A stretch of 64,000 bases of DNA, from contig NC_087385.1 of NCBI RefSeq assembly GCF_963675165.1, positions 4,636,412 to 4,700,411 of the forward strand. Reading direction: 5' to 3'. How positions within the stretch are numbered: the first letter of the stretch is position 1; each line of letters starts with the position of its first letter. Source of the stretch: Halichondria panicea (taxonomy: Eukaryota > Porifera > Demospongiae > Suberitida > Halichondriidae). The translations under genes were made by a program, and so were the position numbers. Under the pieces are notes generated by a model. That model worked only from the letters and a program-made list of their open reading frames with translations. It was not told where the DNA came from and did no database searches. This document shows positions 44,601 through 59,600 of the stretch, in pieces.

Positions 44601-47600
44601 TACACAGATTTCTGACCTAATCTCCACAATGGAAGCTGAAATGAAGACTCTTAAACAGGGTGCTGGTCTGTTTGAAGTCAGTGTGCCTGAATTCAAGCAA
44701 CTTCAGACCTGTCGTCGTGAGATTAGGCTGCTCAAGACACTATGGGACATGATCATCCTTATTAGAAGCTCGTTCACAGACTGGAATACAACACTGTGGA
44801 AGGATATCAATGTGGAGAACATGGAAATGGAGTGTAAAAAGTTTGTCAAGGACATTCGATCGCTAGACAAAGAGATGAGAGCATGGGACTGTTTTGGTGG
44901 GATGGACTCCACCGTTAAGAACATGGTGACCTCGCTACGTGCCGTGGGAGAATTACAGAACCAGGCGATTAGGGACAGGCATTGGGAGCAGCTCATGCAA
45001 GCCACTCAGGTACACAGTGCAGGGCACTTATGATTGTATGTACTACATGAATGTGTATAGAGGGAGAGAAATCTGTATAGATGTTGATCAATATACGTGG
45101 TATCGATAACAGTATGATTGCTTGTTTTGTGTTTATAGGTGAAGTTTGTTATGTCTGATGAGACTAACCTGGCAGATCTGCTGGCCCTCAACCTGCACAA
45201 CTTTGAGGATGAGGTGCGCAACATTGTGGACAAGGCTGCCAAAGAACTGAGCATGGAGAAGACAATGGTAGAGCTCGACGTGACCTGGTCTCAGATGGAG
45301 TTTGAGAACGAAGAGCACAAGAGAACAGGGTACAAGATACTGCGCTCCAGCGAGGAGCTCATTGAGACACTTGAGGATAATCAGGTGACATATCCAAAAG
45401 CATGCGTATTAAGTAACATTTGTGTATACTGTGTATACATTCTTGCCAATGACTGTGTGTACGGATTCTTGTTTTTTTTGTAGGTTCAACTTCAGAACAT
45501 GATGACATCCAAGTTTATAGGTTACTTCCTGGAGCAAGTGTCTGACTGGCAGAAGAAACTGTCCACAGCCGACTCTGTGATCAGCATTTGGTTTGAGGTC
45601 CAGATTACATGGTCCCATTTGGAGTCCATCTTCATTGGATCAGAGGACATACGAAATCAACTACCAGAACACTCCAAGCAGTTTGACACTATCGACACAG
45701 ACGTTAAGGTTAGCTTGGAAATTCCTTACACTTCTTTGGTCTGATATACATGTACGTATTATATCTAAGAGAACCGCTTATTATTTATTTAATCAAGCTC
45801 TCCTGTGTGTTTATGTAGGCACTGCTGAAGGAGGTTGAAGGTACACCAAATGTGGTGAAGGCCACCAATCGTGCCCGACTCTATGATGAGCTGGAGGACA
45901 TACAGAAGAGACTAGCCGTGTGTGAGAAAGCCCTGGCTGAGTACCTAGAGACTAAGAGGCTGGCCTTCCCTCGATTCTATTTTGTCTCCTCCTCTGATCT
46001 CCTGGACATCCTCTCAAAAGGAAACATCCCATCAGAGGTATACAGTATTATACTATCTCCCTAATAAGCATTGGTTGATGTAGATTGTAGCACAGCAGGT
46101 TTTAGCAGTGCACTGAGAATACAGGTTTAGTTATCATTTGGTTGCTCCCTGCAGGTTGCTCGTCACCTTGCAAAGTTGTTTGATGCAATGGCCAAACTGA
46201 AGTTCACGATGGACGAGAGTGACAAGCCCACCAAGCAAGCTGTAGGCATGTACAGTAAGGACGGGGAGTATGTGGAGTTTGACCAACCTTGCGAGTGTGT
46301 CGGACAGGTTAGTGTTTCTAAATTTATATAGCCGAATTACATGTATGTTGTATCAGCAAATCTCAACGTTTCTAACTTGTACTCAGTGTGCTGAAGAGTC
46401 CTACGTGTACTAGCTACATAATGTGCATATATACGATCCTATAGGTTGAAGTGTGGCTGACTGCATTGCTGGACAGGATGGTAGCTACTATAAGACAAAA
46501 TTTCAAGGATGCTGTCATCACCTACGAGGAGAAACCTAGAGAGCAGTGGATCTTTGACCCTCCTGCACAGGTGAGAGGAGGCTATTGACAGATCTTGTGG
46601 AGGAACAAATTTATTGTGCTTGTAGCACTTACATAAGTCCATGCATCGATCCCAGTGGACAACATAATCTCATTGCAGGTGGCTCTGGCAGGGACTCAGA
46701 TCTGGTGGACCACTGATATCAATATAGCGATTGCACGTATGGAGGAGGGCTACGAGAACACTCTGAAGGACTACTACAAGAAGCAGGTCCAGCAACTGAA
46801 CACACTCATTCACCTGCTCCTGGGTGACCTCTCAAAGGGAGACAGACAGAGGATCATGACCGTCTGTACCATTGACGTGCATGCAAGAGATGTGGTGGCC
46901 AAAATGATAGTACAGAAGATTGACAATGCTCAGGCTTTCCTGTGGCTCAGTCAGCTGCGACACAGGTGACTGTATTATTGTATCATGTATGTTTCAGTGT
47001 TATATTTTGCAAAAGTTATGTATGTTTTATCCTGAATATTTTCACTATAGATGGGATGAAAACATTTCACACTGCTTTGCCAACATCTGTGATGCCCAGT
47101 TCAAGTACTCGTACGAATACCTTGGCAACACTGCTCGTCTTGTGATCACCCCCCTTACTGACAGATGCTACATCACTCTCACCCAGTCCCTCCATCTGAC
47201 CATGAGTGGAGCCCCCGCTGGACCAGCCGGTACTGGCAAGACTGAGACCACCAAGGATCTGGGCAGGGCTCTAGGAATTATGGTCTATGTGTTTAACTGC
47301 TCTGAGCAGATGGACTACAAGGTACTTGTGTCTGTGTGTGTGAGTGGGTGAGTGTGTGTGTGGGGCTCTGTGGCTGTGTGTGGTGGCAGGAGGACTCACA
47401 CAGTGTATGTAATGTTAGCAATTGTCAGTAGCTTGTGTATGCGTACAATGTATGTTTACTAATCATATAACGTTGATCAATTATGTTCCTGTGTCTCTAG
47501 TCTTGTGGCAACATCTACAAGGGTCTGTCTCAGACTGGAGCCTGGGGCTGCTTTGATGAATTTAACAGGATCTCAGTGGAGGTGCTGTCTGTGGTGGCTG

Positions 47601-50600
47601 TGCAGGTCAAGACCATCCAGGACGCCATCAAAGACAAGAAGGAAAGGTGTGTATCTTTATTTAAACTCGTCTTTTGTAGCCTTTGATTGTTCAACATGTA
47701 TACATATAGGTTCAACTTTGAGGGTACAGAGATTCGGCTGACTCCCACAGTGGGCTTGTTCATCACTATGAATCCAGGCTATGCTGGAAGAACTGAGCTG
47801 CCAGAGAACCTCAAGGCACTATTTAGGTACAGCTATATAAAACGTTTAGCAATGCCACACTTCAATATGATCTTCACTCCACAGACCATGTGCTATGGTG
47901 GTACCTGACTTTGAGCTGATTGCTGAGATCATGTTGGTAGCTGAGGGCTTTATCGAGGCTAGAATCCTCGCCAGAAAGTTCTTGACCCTCTACACGCTCT
48001 GCAAAGAGCTGCTCTCCAAGCAAGACCACTATGACTGGGGTCTACGAGCTATCAAGTCTGTGCTGGTGGTGGCCGGCTCGCTAAAGAGAAGTGACAGGGG
48101 GAGACCAGAGGATCAGGTGCTCATGAGAGCACTGCGTGATTTCAACCTGCCCAAGATTGTCACTCATGATGTGACCATCATCATGGGTCTGATTGGAGAC
48201 CTGTTCCCTGCCCTCGATGTGCCCAGGAAGAGAGACCCTGAGCTGGAGGACTACGTGAAGAAATCTATTGTTGTACGTCGGTTCTGTGTGCACTTATCGT
48301 TATATTTATTGTACTCTCTACTCCCGTAAATTGCTAGCTTGCTGTGTGGCTGTGTGGCTATGTTTAGAATTGTGATTTTCTTCAGGAGTTGAAGTTGCAA
48401 GCAGAAGACCAGTTTGTGCTCAAGGTGGTCCAACTAGAGGAGCTACGTCACGTACGTCACTCAATCTTTGTGATTGGCAACGCTGGCACTGGGAAGAGCA
48501 GAATCCTTCGGTCCCTCAACAAGACCTATGCCAACATGAAGCTGAAACCAGTCTGGGTGGACCTCAACCCCAAGGCAGTGACCACTAATGAACTGTTTGG
48601 GTACATCAACCCGGCCACCAGAGAATGGAAAGACGGTAATAATAGCCTCTTTGAAAACTGTATACGTTCATCGATTGATTATCACTTATTGTGTACTTGT
48701 GTAGGCTTGTTCTCTACTATCATGCGAGACATGTCCAACATTTCTCACGAGGGGCCCAAGTGGATTGTCCTGGACGGTGACATTGACCCAATGTGGATAG
48801 AGTCACTCAACACTGTCATGGATGACAACAAGGTACGTAGCTGCACTGCGCTAATTGAGCACTTGTGGTAGGAAACACACGAGTGTACAGGTTTCTACAC
48901 TACCAATTTTTTCATTAATTACAAAACAAAACACATTATTTAAACATATTTATGTGCTCTAGGTTTTGACCCTGGCCAGTAACGAGCGTGTTCCCCTGTC
49001 TCCCTCAATGAGACTTATGTTTGAAATCGGCCACCTCAAGGCAGCCACTCCGGCCACTGTCTCCAGAGCAGGCATCCTCTTTGTCAATCCCTCTGACCTC
49101 GGATGGAACCCGTGAGCTATAATTAAAAAATCCCACAAGCACCTGAGTGCTTAATGCCTTGAGGCATGTTTTGCTTCGATTAAAAATTTTTAGATCAGGA
49201 TGGGGCTAGAGATTGTATATTTATTGCTGACATTCTCATTCAGATATGTTCAGAGCTGGATAGACGGTCGAGAGGTACAGTCAGAGAAGGCCAATCTCAC
49301 CATTTTGTTTGAGCGCTTCATCCCCACGCTCTTGGAGTCAAGTCGCTCTGGAAAGTTCAAGAAGATCACCCCTATACAAGAGGTGCGTGTAATATTTTAA
49401 GCCATATGTATTCTTGTACATGCATTCTTGTATAATTATGTAGTTTGTCATGACATAATTATACGTACATTGTATGTATGATACTACAGGTGAGCATGAT
49501 CCAAACGCTCTGCTTCCTACTGGAGACTCTGCTCACTCCTGACACCACTCCACCAGACACACACAAGGATGTGTACGAGCTCTACTTTGTCTTTGCTGCC
49601 ATCTGGGCTTTCGGTGGATTCCTCTTCAAAGATGAGGTGTGTATGTGTACTGTACTTCATCTTATCCTCGGCTATACATGTAATTATGCGTATTTATATA
49701 CATGTATGCAGATGGTGGACTATCGTGTTGAGTTCTCCAAGTGGTGGGTGGCAGAGTTCAAGCACATCAAGTTCCCTTCACAGGGGACCATCTTTGACTA
49801 CTTCTTGGACCACACATCTAAGAAATGGCTTCACTGGGGTGAAAAAGTGCCCAAGTTCACCCTCGACTCAGAACTGCCACTGCAGGTAATTTAACTATAC
49901 ATGTTGGTACAAATAGCTTTGTAAATGTACATTACCTTGTAAAAATGTATAGACAACATTTCATGGGTACTGGGTACAGTGTACACATATTGTGCATGTA
50001 GATAAGTACTAAATGTTGATAGAGGCTGTATATTCTTGCAGGCTGTGATGGTCCACACTAATGAAACAATGAGGTTGCGTTACTTTGTGGATCTGTTGAT
50101 GGCCAATCGTCGCCCCGTGATGTTGGTAGGAAATGCTGGATGTGGGAAGACAGTGCTCATCAATGACAAGCTCAACTCCTTCGACAAGGAAGAGACCCTC
50201 GTCACAATGCTACCCCTCAACTACTACACCTCCTCACTCATGTTGCAACAAGTGAGAGCTACATGTATAAATTATACAGATATTACATTTGATAGCCAGC
50301 CCCTCTAGTTTACACTCAAAGGGCTATCAGATACTGTGTACGTGTTGTGTAGCTCATGTGCTGACTTTATCCTGTATCCAGTGTGTGACTGTACAGGTTG
50401 TACATGTAGCTCAAATCAATGCATTGTGTTGTCTGGGTGTTTAGGTGATGGAGAAACCGCTGGAGAAAAAGGCAGGCAGGAACTACGGGCCTCCTGGTAC
50501 TAAGAAACTAATCTACTTTATTGACGACATGAATATGCCTGAAGTGGACACGTATGGCACAGTACAGCCACACACACTCATACGACAACATTTGGACTAC

Positions 50601-53600
50601 AATCATTGGTACGACAGATCCAAACAGATTCTCAAAGAGATCCACAACTGTCAGTATGTGGCCTCCATGAATCCCACTGCTGGTAGCTTCACCATCAACA
50701 CAAGGCTGCAGCGGCACTTCAGGTACATTGTCATCCATCATTAATTCTCTGGGGCTTAATTTTTAAAACTTTACGTTAACATTTTAAACTATTTCCTTGC
50801 TTGTTTGCACATGCAGTGTGTTTGCTGTGAGTTTCCCTGGCAACGACGCTCTAAAGACGATTTATCAGAGCATCCTGACAGGCCATGTAACAAGCGGAGG
50901 ATTCTCCACTCAAGTGCAGAAAATCACCGAGAAGCTAATCATATCTGCTCTGGAGCTTCACCAGAAAGTCACAACTACTTTCCTACCCACTGCCATCAAA
51001 TTCCACTACATTTTCAACCTCAGGGACCTTTCAAACATTTTCCAAGTACGATGATTTAGTGCCTTGTATATATATATATATTCGTGTATACACACTAAAC
51101 ATTTTTGACATCGAGATGTGTACATTTCCTTGTAGGGCATATTGTTTTCTACTCCCGATTGTATCAAGACCCCTGTGGAGTTTGTCAAGCTCTGGCTGCA
51201 CGAGGCCAGTCGAGTGTATGGAGACAAGCTCATTGATATAAAGGACATGGATTTATTTCAAAACATAAAGGCTGAAATTGCCAAGACAGGATTTGAGGTG
51301 AGTGCAGTCTAAGTAATACCCAAGCTTGTAACATAACATTACACTTTGGGTTGAATTGTCCAATTTCAAAAATAGTATAGTGGTACTCTGTAGGTCTTAC
51401 GTGCTACATGTATATTGTTCGTCCTCATCCCAGGACTATGACCAAGATGCGTTGAAGCCTGATCCCCTCATTTACTGTCACTTTGCCACTGGAATTGGAG
51501 AGCCTAAGTACATGGCTGTACCTAACTGGGATACCCTTAGGAAGAACCTCGAGGAAGCTCTAGACTCGTACAATGAACTCAATGCCATGATGAACCTTGT
51601 ACTCTTTGAGGACGCCATGCAACATGTGTGAGTGTTTACAATTTTTGCCCTTAATATTTAAAAAATGCTGCTTAATTTCAATTTTTTTGAGAACATTTAC
51701 CCCTTAATGTCCACCAAGGCGGTTATGTACTGTGTGTTCATTAATAGACGTAAAATTATGTGCCTACACAGGTGCCGTATCAATCGTATCCTGGAGTCCC
51801 CTCGTGGTAATGCCCTGTTGGTGGGTGTGGGAGGTAGTGGCAAACAGAGCTTGACTCGACTGGCTGCCTATGTCAGTGCTCTTGAGGTCTTCCAGATACA
51901 GCTTAGGAAAGGATACTCTATTGGAGATCTCAGGGTTAGTTCATTACTGTACAACAACAAAATACTAATATTGTTACTGTACAGTACATACGTAGTTGTT
52001 TACCATCAAATTTTTTGATCAGCAATTATACTAGTGCACAGAGTTTAATGTACTATATTTCCCACCTACTACACTTTTGCCATGTAGTCTAGATCTAGTG
52101 GGGTTTAACTGTCATAAATTGGCACACAAGGGAAAATATGGCTCATAAATTGGCACCTCAAGCATATGCAGCAAAAATATGTGTTTTCGATGAATGCAAT
52201 GTCTTGCATGAGAACAAAATGTCATAAATGAAAACATAGAGACAGAGGGTGTAGTCTGTGGACTAGTTCATCAAAAATTCTGCTGTGTGAGGAGCTGCTT
52301 TAGAGACCCTCTGGGAGAGGGCTTGGGCTCAGGCTGAGCTTTTTGCTCACTATAGCACTAGCTGCACTAGTACTGACTGCACGCACTGCATGCACTGGGC
52401 CTGTTCAGCAAAGAAAAAGAAGCCATTTTAATAATAATATAGGAGTGGATATTTTAAGCTTACCTTTGCTTGCCTACTAGCCTGGCATAGCTGAAGAGAG
52501 CTGGTCAGCCTGTCTAGAGCTAGCTGTGTTGTTTCTTCTGGCTGGTTGCTGCGCAGTAAGTGGAGGGAGGGGTTGACTAATTGAACAGAGAGGGAGAGTG
52601 GCTCTGTACCGGTCACTTGGAGGGAGGAGCTGGCTGCTCATATTTTGTCCAGGCTGCGCAAGGCTTTGAGTGTGGACAGGAGCCCTGGTGTGGACGAGCT
52701 CTCTTTTCCTAGTTGTCTTCTTGTTTGAATAGTGTTGCTATGTGGTAGTCATGCAAGCTAGGCTGGATGCATAGCAACCAGCCAGCCAATCAGATGGGAC
52801 ATATATCAATTAATGCACAGTGCCTCGGGGTTTATGACAGTAAACCCCTCTACACTGTACATTAACTAATACGTATGTATACTGTCTATTTTCAGGTTGA
52901 CTTGGCCGGGCTGTACATCAAGGCTGGCCTAAAGAATGCAGGCACAGTATTCCTACTCACTGATACTCAGATACCTGAAGAGAAGTTTTTAGTGGTAATC
53001 AACGACTTACTGGCTTCTGGAGAGATCCCAGATCTGTTTGACGATGACCAACTGGATGTTGTTATCAATGGAGTGAGGAACGAGGTCAAAGGGGCTGGTA
53101 TTCAGGACACCAAGGAAAACTGCTGGTCCTTCTTCATCGACAGAGTCAGGAGACAGCTAAAGGTACGGTTACCATCTGTAAAGCTAGTGTATCTACGTAT
53201 AGTAGTGTAAATGTGTAGCTACTAGAAATTTGTTGCGATAATTATAAATCATTAGGTACAGTATGCATTGGAGTGTGATTATTACGTGTTTATATGCATA
53301 TAAATGTATGTAGGTGGTGCTTTGCTTCTCTCCTGTGGGCTCTACCTTGCGTGTGCGTGCTCGCAAGTTCCCTGCATTGGTCAACTGTACCAACATTGAC
53401 TGGTTCCACGAGTGGCCAGAGGAGGCTCTCGTTTCAGTGTCCAACAGGTTCCTTAACCAGGCAGAGTCCGAGCTACTCACTGTACGTATCACTCCTTGCT
53501 ATCTCTTTTGTGCATGCATACATACATAATACATACATACACGTTGTCTGTATGCATTATTATGGGTGTGCAATATACCAGTGTTAATGAGCACCTCTTT

Positions 53601-56600
53601 CTAGGCTGAACTGTGTGGCTCTATCAGTCGATTCATGGCCTTTGCTCACGAGAGCGTCAACCAGGCTAGCAAAGACTACCTTGCTAACGAGAGGAGGTAC
53701 AACTACACCACACCCAAGAGTTTCTTAGAGCTGGTGAGTAGCTATAATTGCCAGACCAAACTGAGTGTGAACTTGCATGCATGCTTGATATGTGTATTTT
53801 GACTGCTATAGTCATTTGTGTATGTATTTTGTACGTAGATTGCTCTGTACTGTAACCTGCTGGCCAAGAAGCACACTGAGCTAATGGCCATGATGGAGAG
53901 ACTGGAGGGAGGTCTGGAGAAACTCAAGAGCACTGCAGCTCAAGTGGACGATCTCAAGGAAAAGCTCGCTGCTCAAGAGGTGATCACCTTTTCCCACTAG
54001 TTTAGCACTGAATTTACAAACTTCAACTCCAGGTTGAGCTCAAACAAAAGAACGAGGATGCTGATGCTCTCATTGAGAGGGTGGGCATTGAGACGGAGAA
54101 GGTTAGTAAGGAGAAGGCTATCGCAGACGATGAAGAGAAAAAGGTGGCCAAAATCGCTGCAGATGTGGGCAAGAAGCAAACCGACTGTGAACGTGATCTG
54201 GCAAAGGCCGAACCAGCACTGAAGGCTGCATCAGCAGCTTTGAACACTCTCAACAAAGGCAATCTGACGGAGTTGAAGTCATTCGGTAAACCTCCTCCTG
54301 CTGTGGTGAACGTGACTGCAGCTGTGATGGTCCTGTTGGCTCCTTCTTCCAAGATCCCCAAGGACAGGAGTTGGAACCAATCCAAGATAATGATGTCAAA
54401 GGTATGAATGAGATGAGTTACTGCCTTTATCGTGTAAATTGTACACTCTACATATGAGCACGTACGTTAATGGTGTAAAATCTTCGTCACAGGTTGACCA
54501 GTTTCTGGAATCTCTTATTTCTTTTGACAAGGAGAACATCCACCCCAACAACTTAGCAGCTGAACAACCTTATCTAGATAACCCAGAGTTCGATCCAGAA
54601 TTTATTCGTAGCAAGTCCCTGGCCGCTGCTGGTCTGTGTGCTTGGTGCGTGAACATTGTGGCCTTCTATCGAGTGTTCTGTGATGTTGAGCCGAAGAGGA
54701 AGGCTCTTGCCGCAGCTAATGCCCAGCTGGCAGACGCCCAGACCAAACTATCCAAGATTAAGGCCAAAATCAAGGTTAGTACTGTATGTTGTACATTATT
54801 ACGATTGGAGTACATGTATGCTAAAAATCTAAGTTCAATTTCTTTAGCTAGTGGAGAATGTTTGAGAACATGTTGAAATCATATATGTAGTTTACCACTC
54901 TCTACGTATGTAGGAACTGGATGACAATCTGGCTGAGCTGACTGCCGAGTTCCAGACCGCCACTGATGCCAAGCTCAAGTGCCAGCAAGAGGCAGAATCC
55001 ACAGCCAGCACCATCTCCCTGGCCAACCGTCTGGTGGGTGGACTGCAGTCAGAGAAAGTCAGATGGGCTGAATCTGTAGAGAAGATGAAACTGGATGAGA
55101 AAACATTAGGTATTTTTGTTGACACACGTGTACGCGTACGTACATTTTTGTTGTAATTGAATAAAAATTAAGTGTTTGTGCCACATAAAGTTAAAGCGTT
55201 CCCCCCCCCCTCCCTCCTCTTAGCTGGTGATGTATTGCTGACTGCTGGCTACCTCTCGTACGTTGGCTGTTTTGGTCGTCAGTATCGAGAGGATCTCTTG
55301 CAGGAGAAGTGGATCCCTTTCCTGAAAAGCCTTGACCCATCTATACCCATGACCGAAGGCTTAGATGTCCTCACTCTTCTCACAGACTCTGCAACTATTG
55401 CTGTCTGGAGCAATGAGAACTTGCCCATGGATCGAATCTCCATCGAGAATGCTATGATCCTTACCAATGCTGAGAGGTGGCCTCTCATGATCGACCCACA
55501 GCTGCAAGGGGTCAAATGGATCAAGACGCGAGAAGGGGAAGGGTTGAAAGTCGTTCGACTTGGACAGAAAGGCTACCTAGATTCTATTGAGAGAGCTGTG
55601 TCCAACGGAGACTGCCTACTACTGGAGAATCTTGGGGAGACTATAGATGCTGTGTTGGACCCACTCGTCGGAAGACTCACAATCAAGAAAGGAAGGTAAG
55701 CGAACAATTTTAGGCATAACTGTATATGTGCATGTACTTGTTGTTGGTATTTTGATTAGTGGAATTCCTTCCTTACAGATACATCAAGATGGGTGACAAG
55801 GAGGTTGAGTACCACCCTACGTTTAGGATGATCCTCCATACCAAACTGGCCAACCCTCACTACAAGCCTGAGATGCAGGCACAGGCCACTCTCATAAACT
55901 TCACCGTGACCAGGGACGGACTGGAAGAGCAGTTACTGGCTGAGGTGGTCGCCACTGAGAGACCTGACCTCGAGAAAACCAAGGTGAAATACGTACCACT
56001 CATTGCACACAGCCGGTAACCCCTTCAATAATTTTTGAAAACGCAGTCAAAACTTTGACTGCCCAGCATGAAATTACCAAATCTCTCAGCTCTGTACAGT
56101 GTTAGGAATTTTCATCTAATTTTGTACAGTGTATCACCCTCTTTTTTGCTTGCAGTCTGAGTTAACCAAGCAACAGAATGAGTTTAAGATCAAACTGAAG
56201 GAGCTGGAGGATTCCCTCCTCTCTCGTCTTTCAGCAGCTGGGGGTAACATTCTGGGGGACACTAGTCTAGTCGAGAACCTGGAGACCACCAAACGCACTG
56301 CCAACGAGGTCGGGAAGAAAGTAGCAGAGGCTAAAGTGACTGAGAAGAAAATTAACGAGGCTAGAGAGAACTACAGACCAGCTGCAGCCAGAGCTTCACT
56401 CCTCTACTTTATCATCAACAACCTGGAGAAGATCAACCCTCTCTACCAGTTCTCACTCAAGGTCAAAAATCAAATATCACTTTGCACAATATATACGACA
56501 ATTACCTTTCATTTTATCACAACACACTTTTGTACTGTACAGGCGTTCAGTGTAGTGTTTCAGAATGCTATTCAGAGAGCAGAGACGGCTGATGAAGTCA

Positions 56601-59600
56601 AGAAAAGAGTGGTTAACCTTATTGATAGTATCACCTACATGGTCTACCAATACACTAGCAGAGGACTGTTTGAAAGAGACAAACTCATTTTTACTGCACA
56701 AGTCGCCTTTCAGGTGTGTGATTAAACCATAGATAGAAGAGAAAGGGATTGGCAACGGAGTGCACTTCCGGTACCATCCGTGTTTCGCCTCGAGGCTTAC
56801 TTCTAACGTGGGAGTCTAAACATGAATAATTCATGAGAATTGTTTTTGCCGTCTGTAAAAAAAGTGTACAAGCAGTTCTACTGCTAAACATCAACTTCAC
56901 CTCATTTGTGTGGCGATTTGGGACATAGCACACTACTTAGTAACACAACCTTAGCTATATCATAGGTGCTATAGGAACACAAGCATGAAAAAGCCTCTGA
57001 CAGAGGCTCTGTGTACCTCTAGCTAAATCAAGATTATATTTTAAATGATACCTACCATCAGGGGGCATGTGTTTAAGTGTTGGAGGGGTCTTTGAGAAGT
57101 AAGCATTAGACACAATAAGTTTCCCGGGTTTTCGCGGGAGTTTTAGGGCGAAACACGGATGGTCTGTGTACATTCAATGTAAAAGCATCCCGTGAACTGC
57201 CCCCGTTGCCAATCCCTTTCTCTTCAATCTATGATTAAACCATGTACTGTATGTAGATGTACAAACTAAATATGTGCTTTTCATTAGATTCTTCTAATGA
57301 GCAAAGCGATTGATCCTATCGAGTTGGACTTTCTCTTGCGTTTCCCAGTGGTGCCAAACGTGGTGAGCCCCGTCGAATTCCTCTCCAACTGGAGCTGGGG
57401 AGGGGTCAAAGCACTCTCAAATATGGAACAGTTTCGAAATTTCGACAAGGACATTGAGGTATGCAACATTTGAGTATCTCTCTGTTTGCCTTAACGTAGT
57501 GCTGAATCTCAGGGCTCTGCCAAGCGTTGGAAAAAGTTCACCGACAGTGAGTGCCCAGAGAAAGAAAAGTTTCCTGGAGAATGGAAGAACAAGAACTCCC
57601 TGCAAAAGTTGTGCATGATGCGAGCCCTGAGACCTGACCGTATGACGTATGCCATCATGTAAGTACACCTCATAATGTAATGAATCTCTGTAACTTTACT
57701 CTTTACTCTATAATTATATAAAGGTTGTACGTGGAAGAGCAACTCGGTACAAAGTACGTGGAGAAGCGTACTATCCCATTCGAAGTGTCCTATGAAGAGA
57801 CAGAGCCTGGGACGCCTGTGTTCTTTGTGCTCAGTCCTGGCGTGGACCCTCTTAAAGATGTGGAGAGTCTCGGCAAGAAGCTTGGCTTAACAATGGACAA
57901 TGGCAAGTTCCACAATGTGTCACTGGGCCAGGGTCAAGAGGTGGTGGCTGAGAACGCTCTGGATGTGGCCTCCAAAGACGGGCACTGGGTCGTACTGCAG
58001 GTTAGTGCTGTCGGAACGTCGTAGTATGGGGTTAGAGTTAGCAGTTATCTGTACTGACTGTAAGACTGTAATGGGTCTGTTTTCAACCTGGTTTGTGTTT
58101 CCTCAGAACATTCACTTAGTGGCCAAATGGCTCCCCAAACTGGACAAGAAGTTGGAGCAGTACAGTCTGGGTAGCAACGAGAACTATCGAGTGTACATGT
58201 CGGCTGAGCCGGCAGCGGAGAGGTCTGGTCATATCATCCCTCAGGGCATACTCGAGTCCTCCATCAAGATCACCAACGAGCCTCCCACCGGGATGATGGC
58301 CAACCTCCACAAAGCCCTAGACAACTTCAACCAGGTACAGTGCACAAGCAACTAGCAGTGAAAACAGTGCATGACATTGTACATGGAAAATGAATATTTC
58401 AAGTGTGTTTATGAAGCACAGTTTAGAATATTGCATGTAATTGTGATTATTTCTCTCCCTGACTATTCAGGACACTCTAGAGATGTGCTCTCGTGAGAAT
58501 GAGTTTAAGAGTATTCTGTTCTCCCTGGTCTACTTCCATGCTGTGGTGGTGGAGAGGAGGAAGTTTGGACCTCAGGGCTGGAACAGGTCCTATCCTTACA
58601 ACACTGGTGACCTCACCATCAGCGTTAATGTTCTGTACAACTATCTGGAGGCCAATAACAAAGTGAGCACTGTGTAATAGTGCTTTCAGACTACACGGTA
58701 CACTAGTATGTATACATGTTACTTATAGAGCTCTGCAGAAACTGTTACTTTACTTACATGCTATCACAGTGCTTTAAATGTATGCACTAATTATCCTGTT
58801 TAGGTGCCATGGACTGATTTGAGGTACCTGTTTGGTGAGATCATGTACGGTGGCCACATCACTGATGACTGGGACAGACGACTTTGTAGGACCTACCTAG
58901 AGGAGTACATGAAACCTGAGCTGGTAAGTAACCCCAATTTTTTTAACATAGCCAAAGTTTATGTCCTTGTGTGCCAAACCATGTACCTGTCTATACCCTG
59001 CTCCTACACAGCTTGATCACGAGCTTCTATATGCTCCTGGCTTCATTGCTCCTCCCAACACGGACTACATTGGCTATCGTTCCTATGTGGATGAGAACCT
59101 GCCTGCTGAGAGCCCCTATCTGTACGGCTTGCATCCCAATGCTGAGATTGGCTTCCTCACTCAAACATCCGAACACATGTTCAGAACTGTGCTGGAAATG
59201 CAGCCCAGAGACACATCAACAGCTGGGGCTACTGGAGAGACAAGAGAAGAAAAGGTATGGAGAACTACATTACATGAATTGTACATGCATGTACTGTACT
59301 TATTCCCCTTGGCATTCATTTTTAAGTTTTAACAATTCATATGACTAGCTATACTGCTCGCCCTTTAATTTAATAGGTGAAGAGCATACTAGATGAGGTT
59401 CTGGAGAAGATGCCAGAGGAGTTCAACTTGGTGGAGCTATTTGCCAAGGCTGAAGAGAAGACGCCCTATGTGCTGGTAGCCTTGCAGGAATGCGAAAGAA
59501 TGAACACACTCACTCAGGAGATGAGAAAGTCTCTCAAAATGTTGGACCTTGGACTTAAGGTTTGTCTCATATCTTGTCATCCTCAATGCCAAGTAGGGGA

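Noticed and set aside
52078..52870. Extra dynein exon or nested gene in the long intron
   Set aside because: Bounded by inverted repeats and without a reading frame joining the dynein; the exons on both sides join in frame without it.
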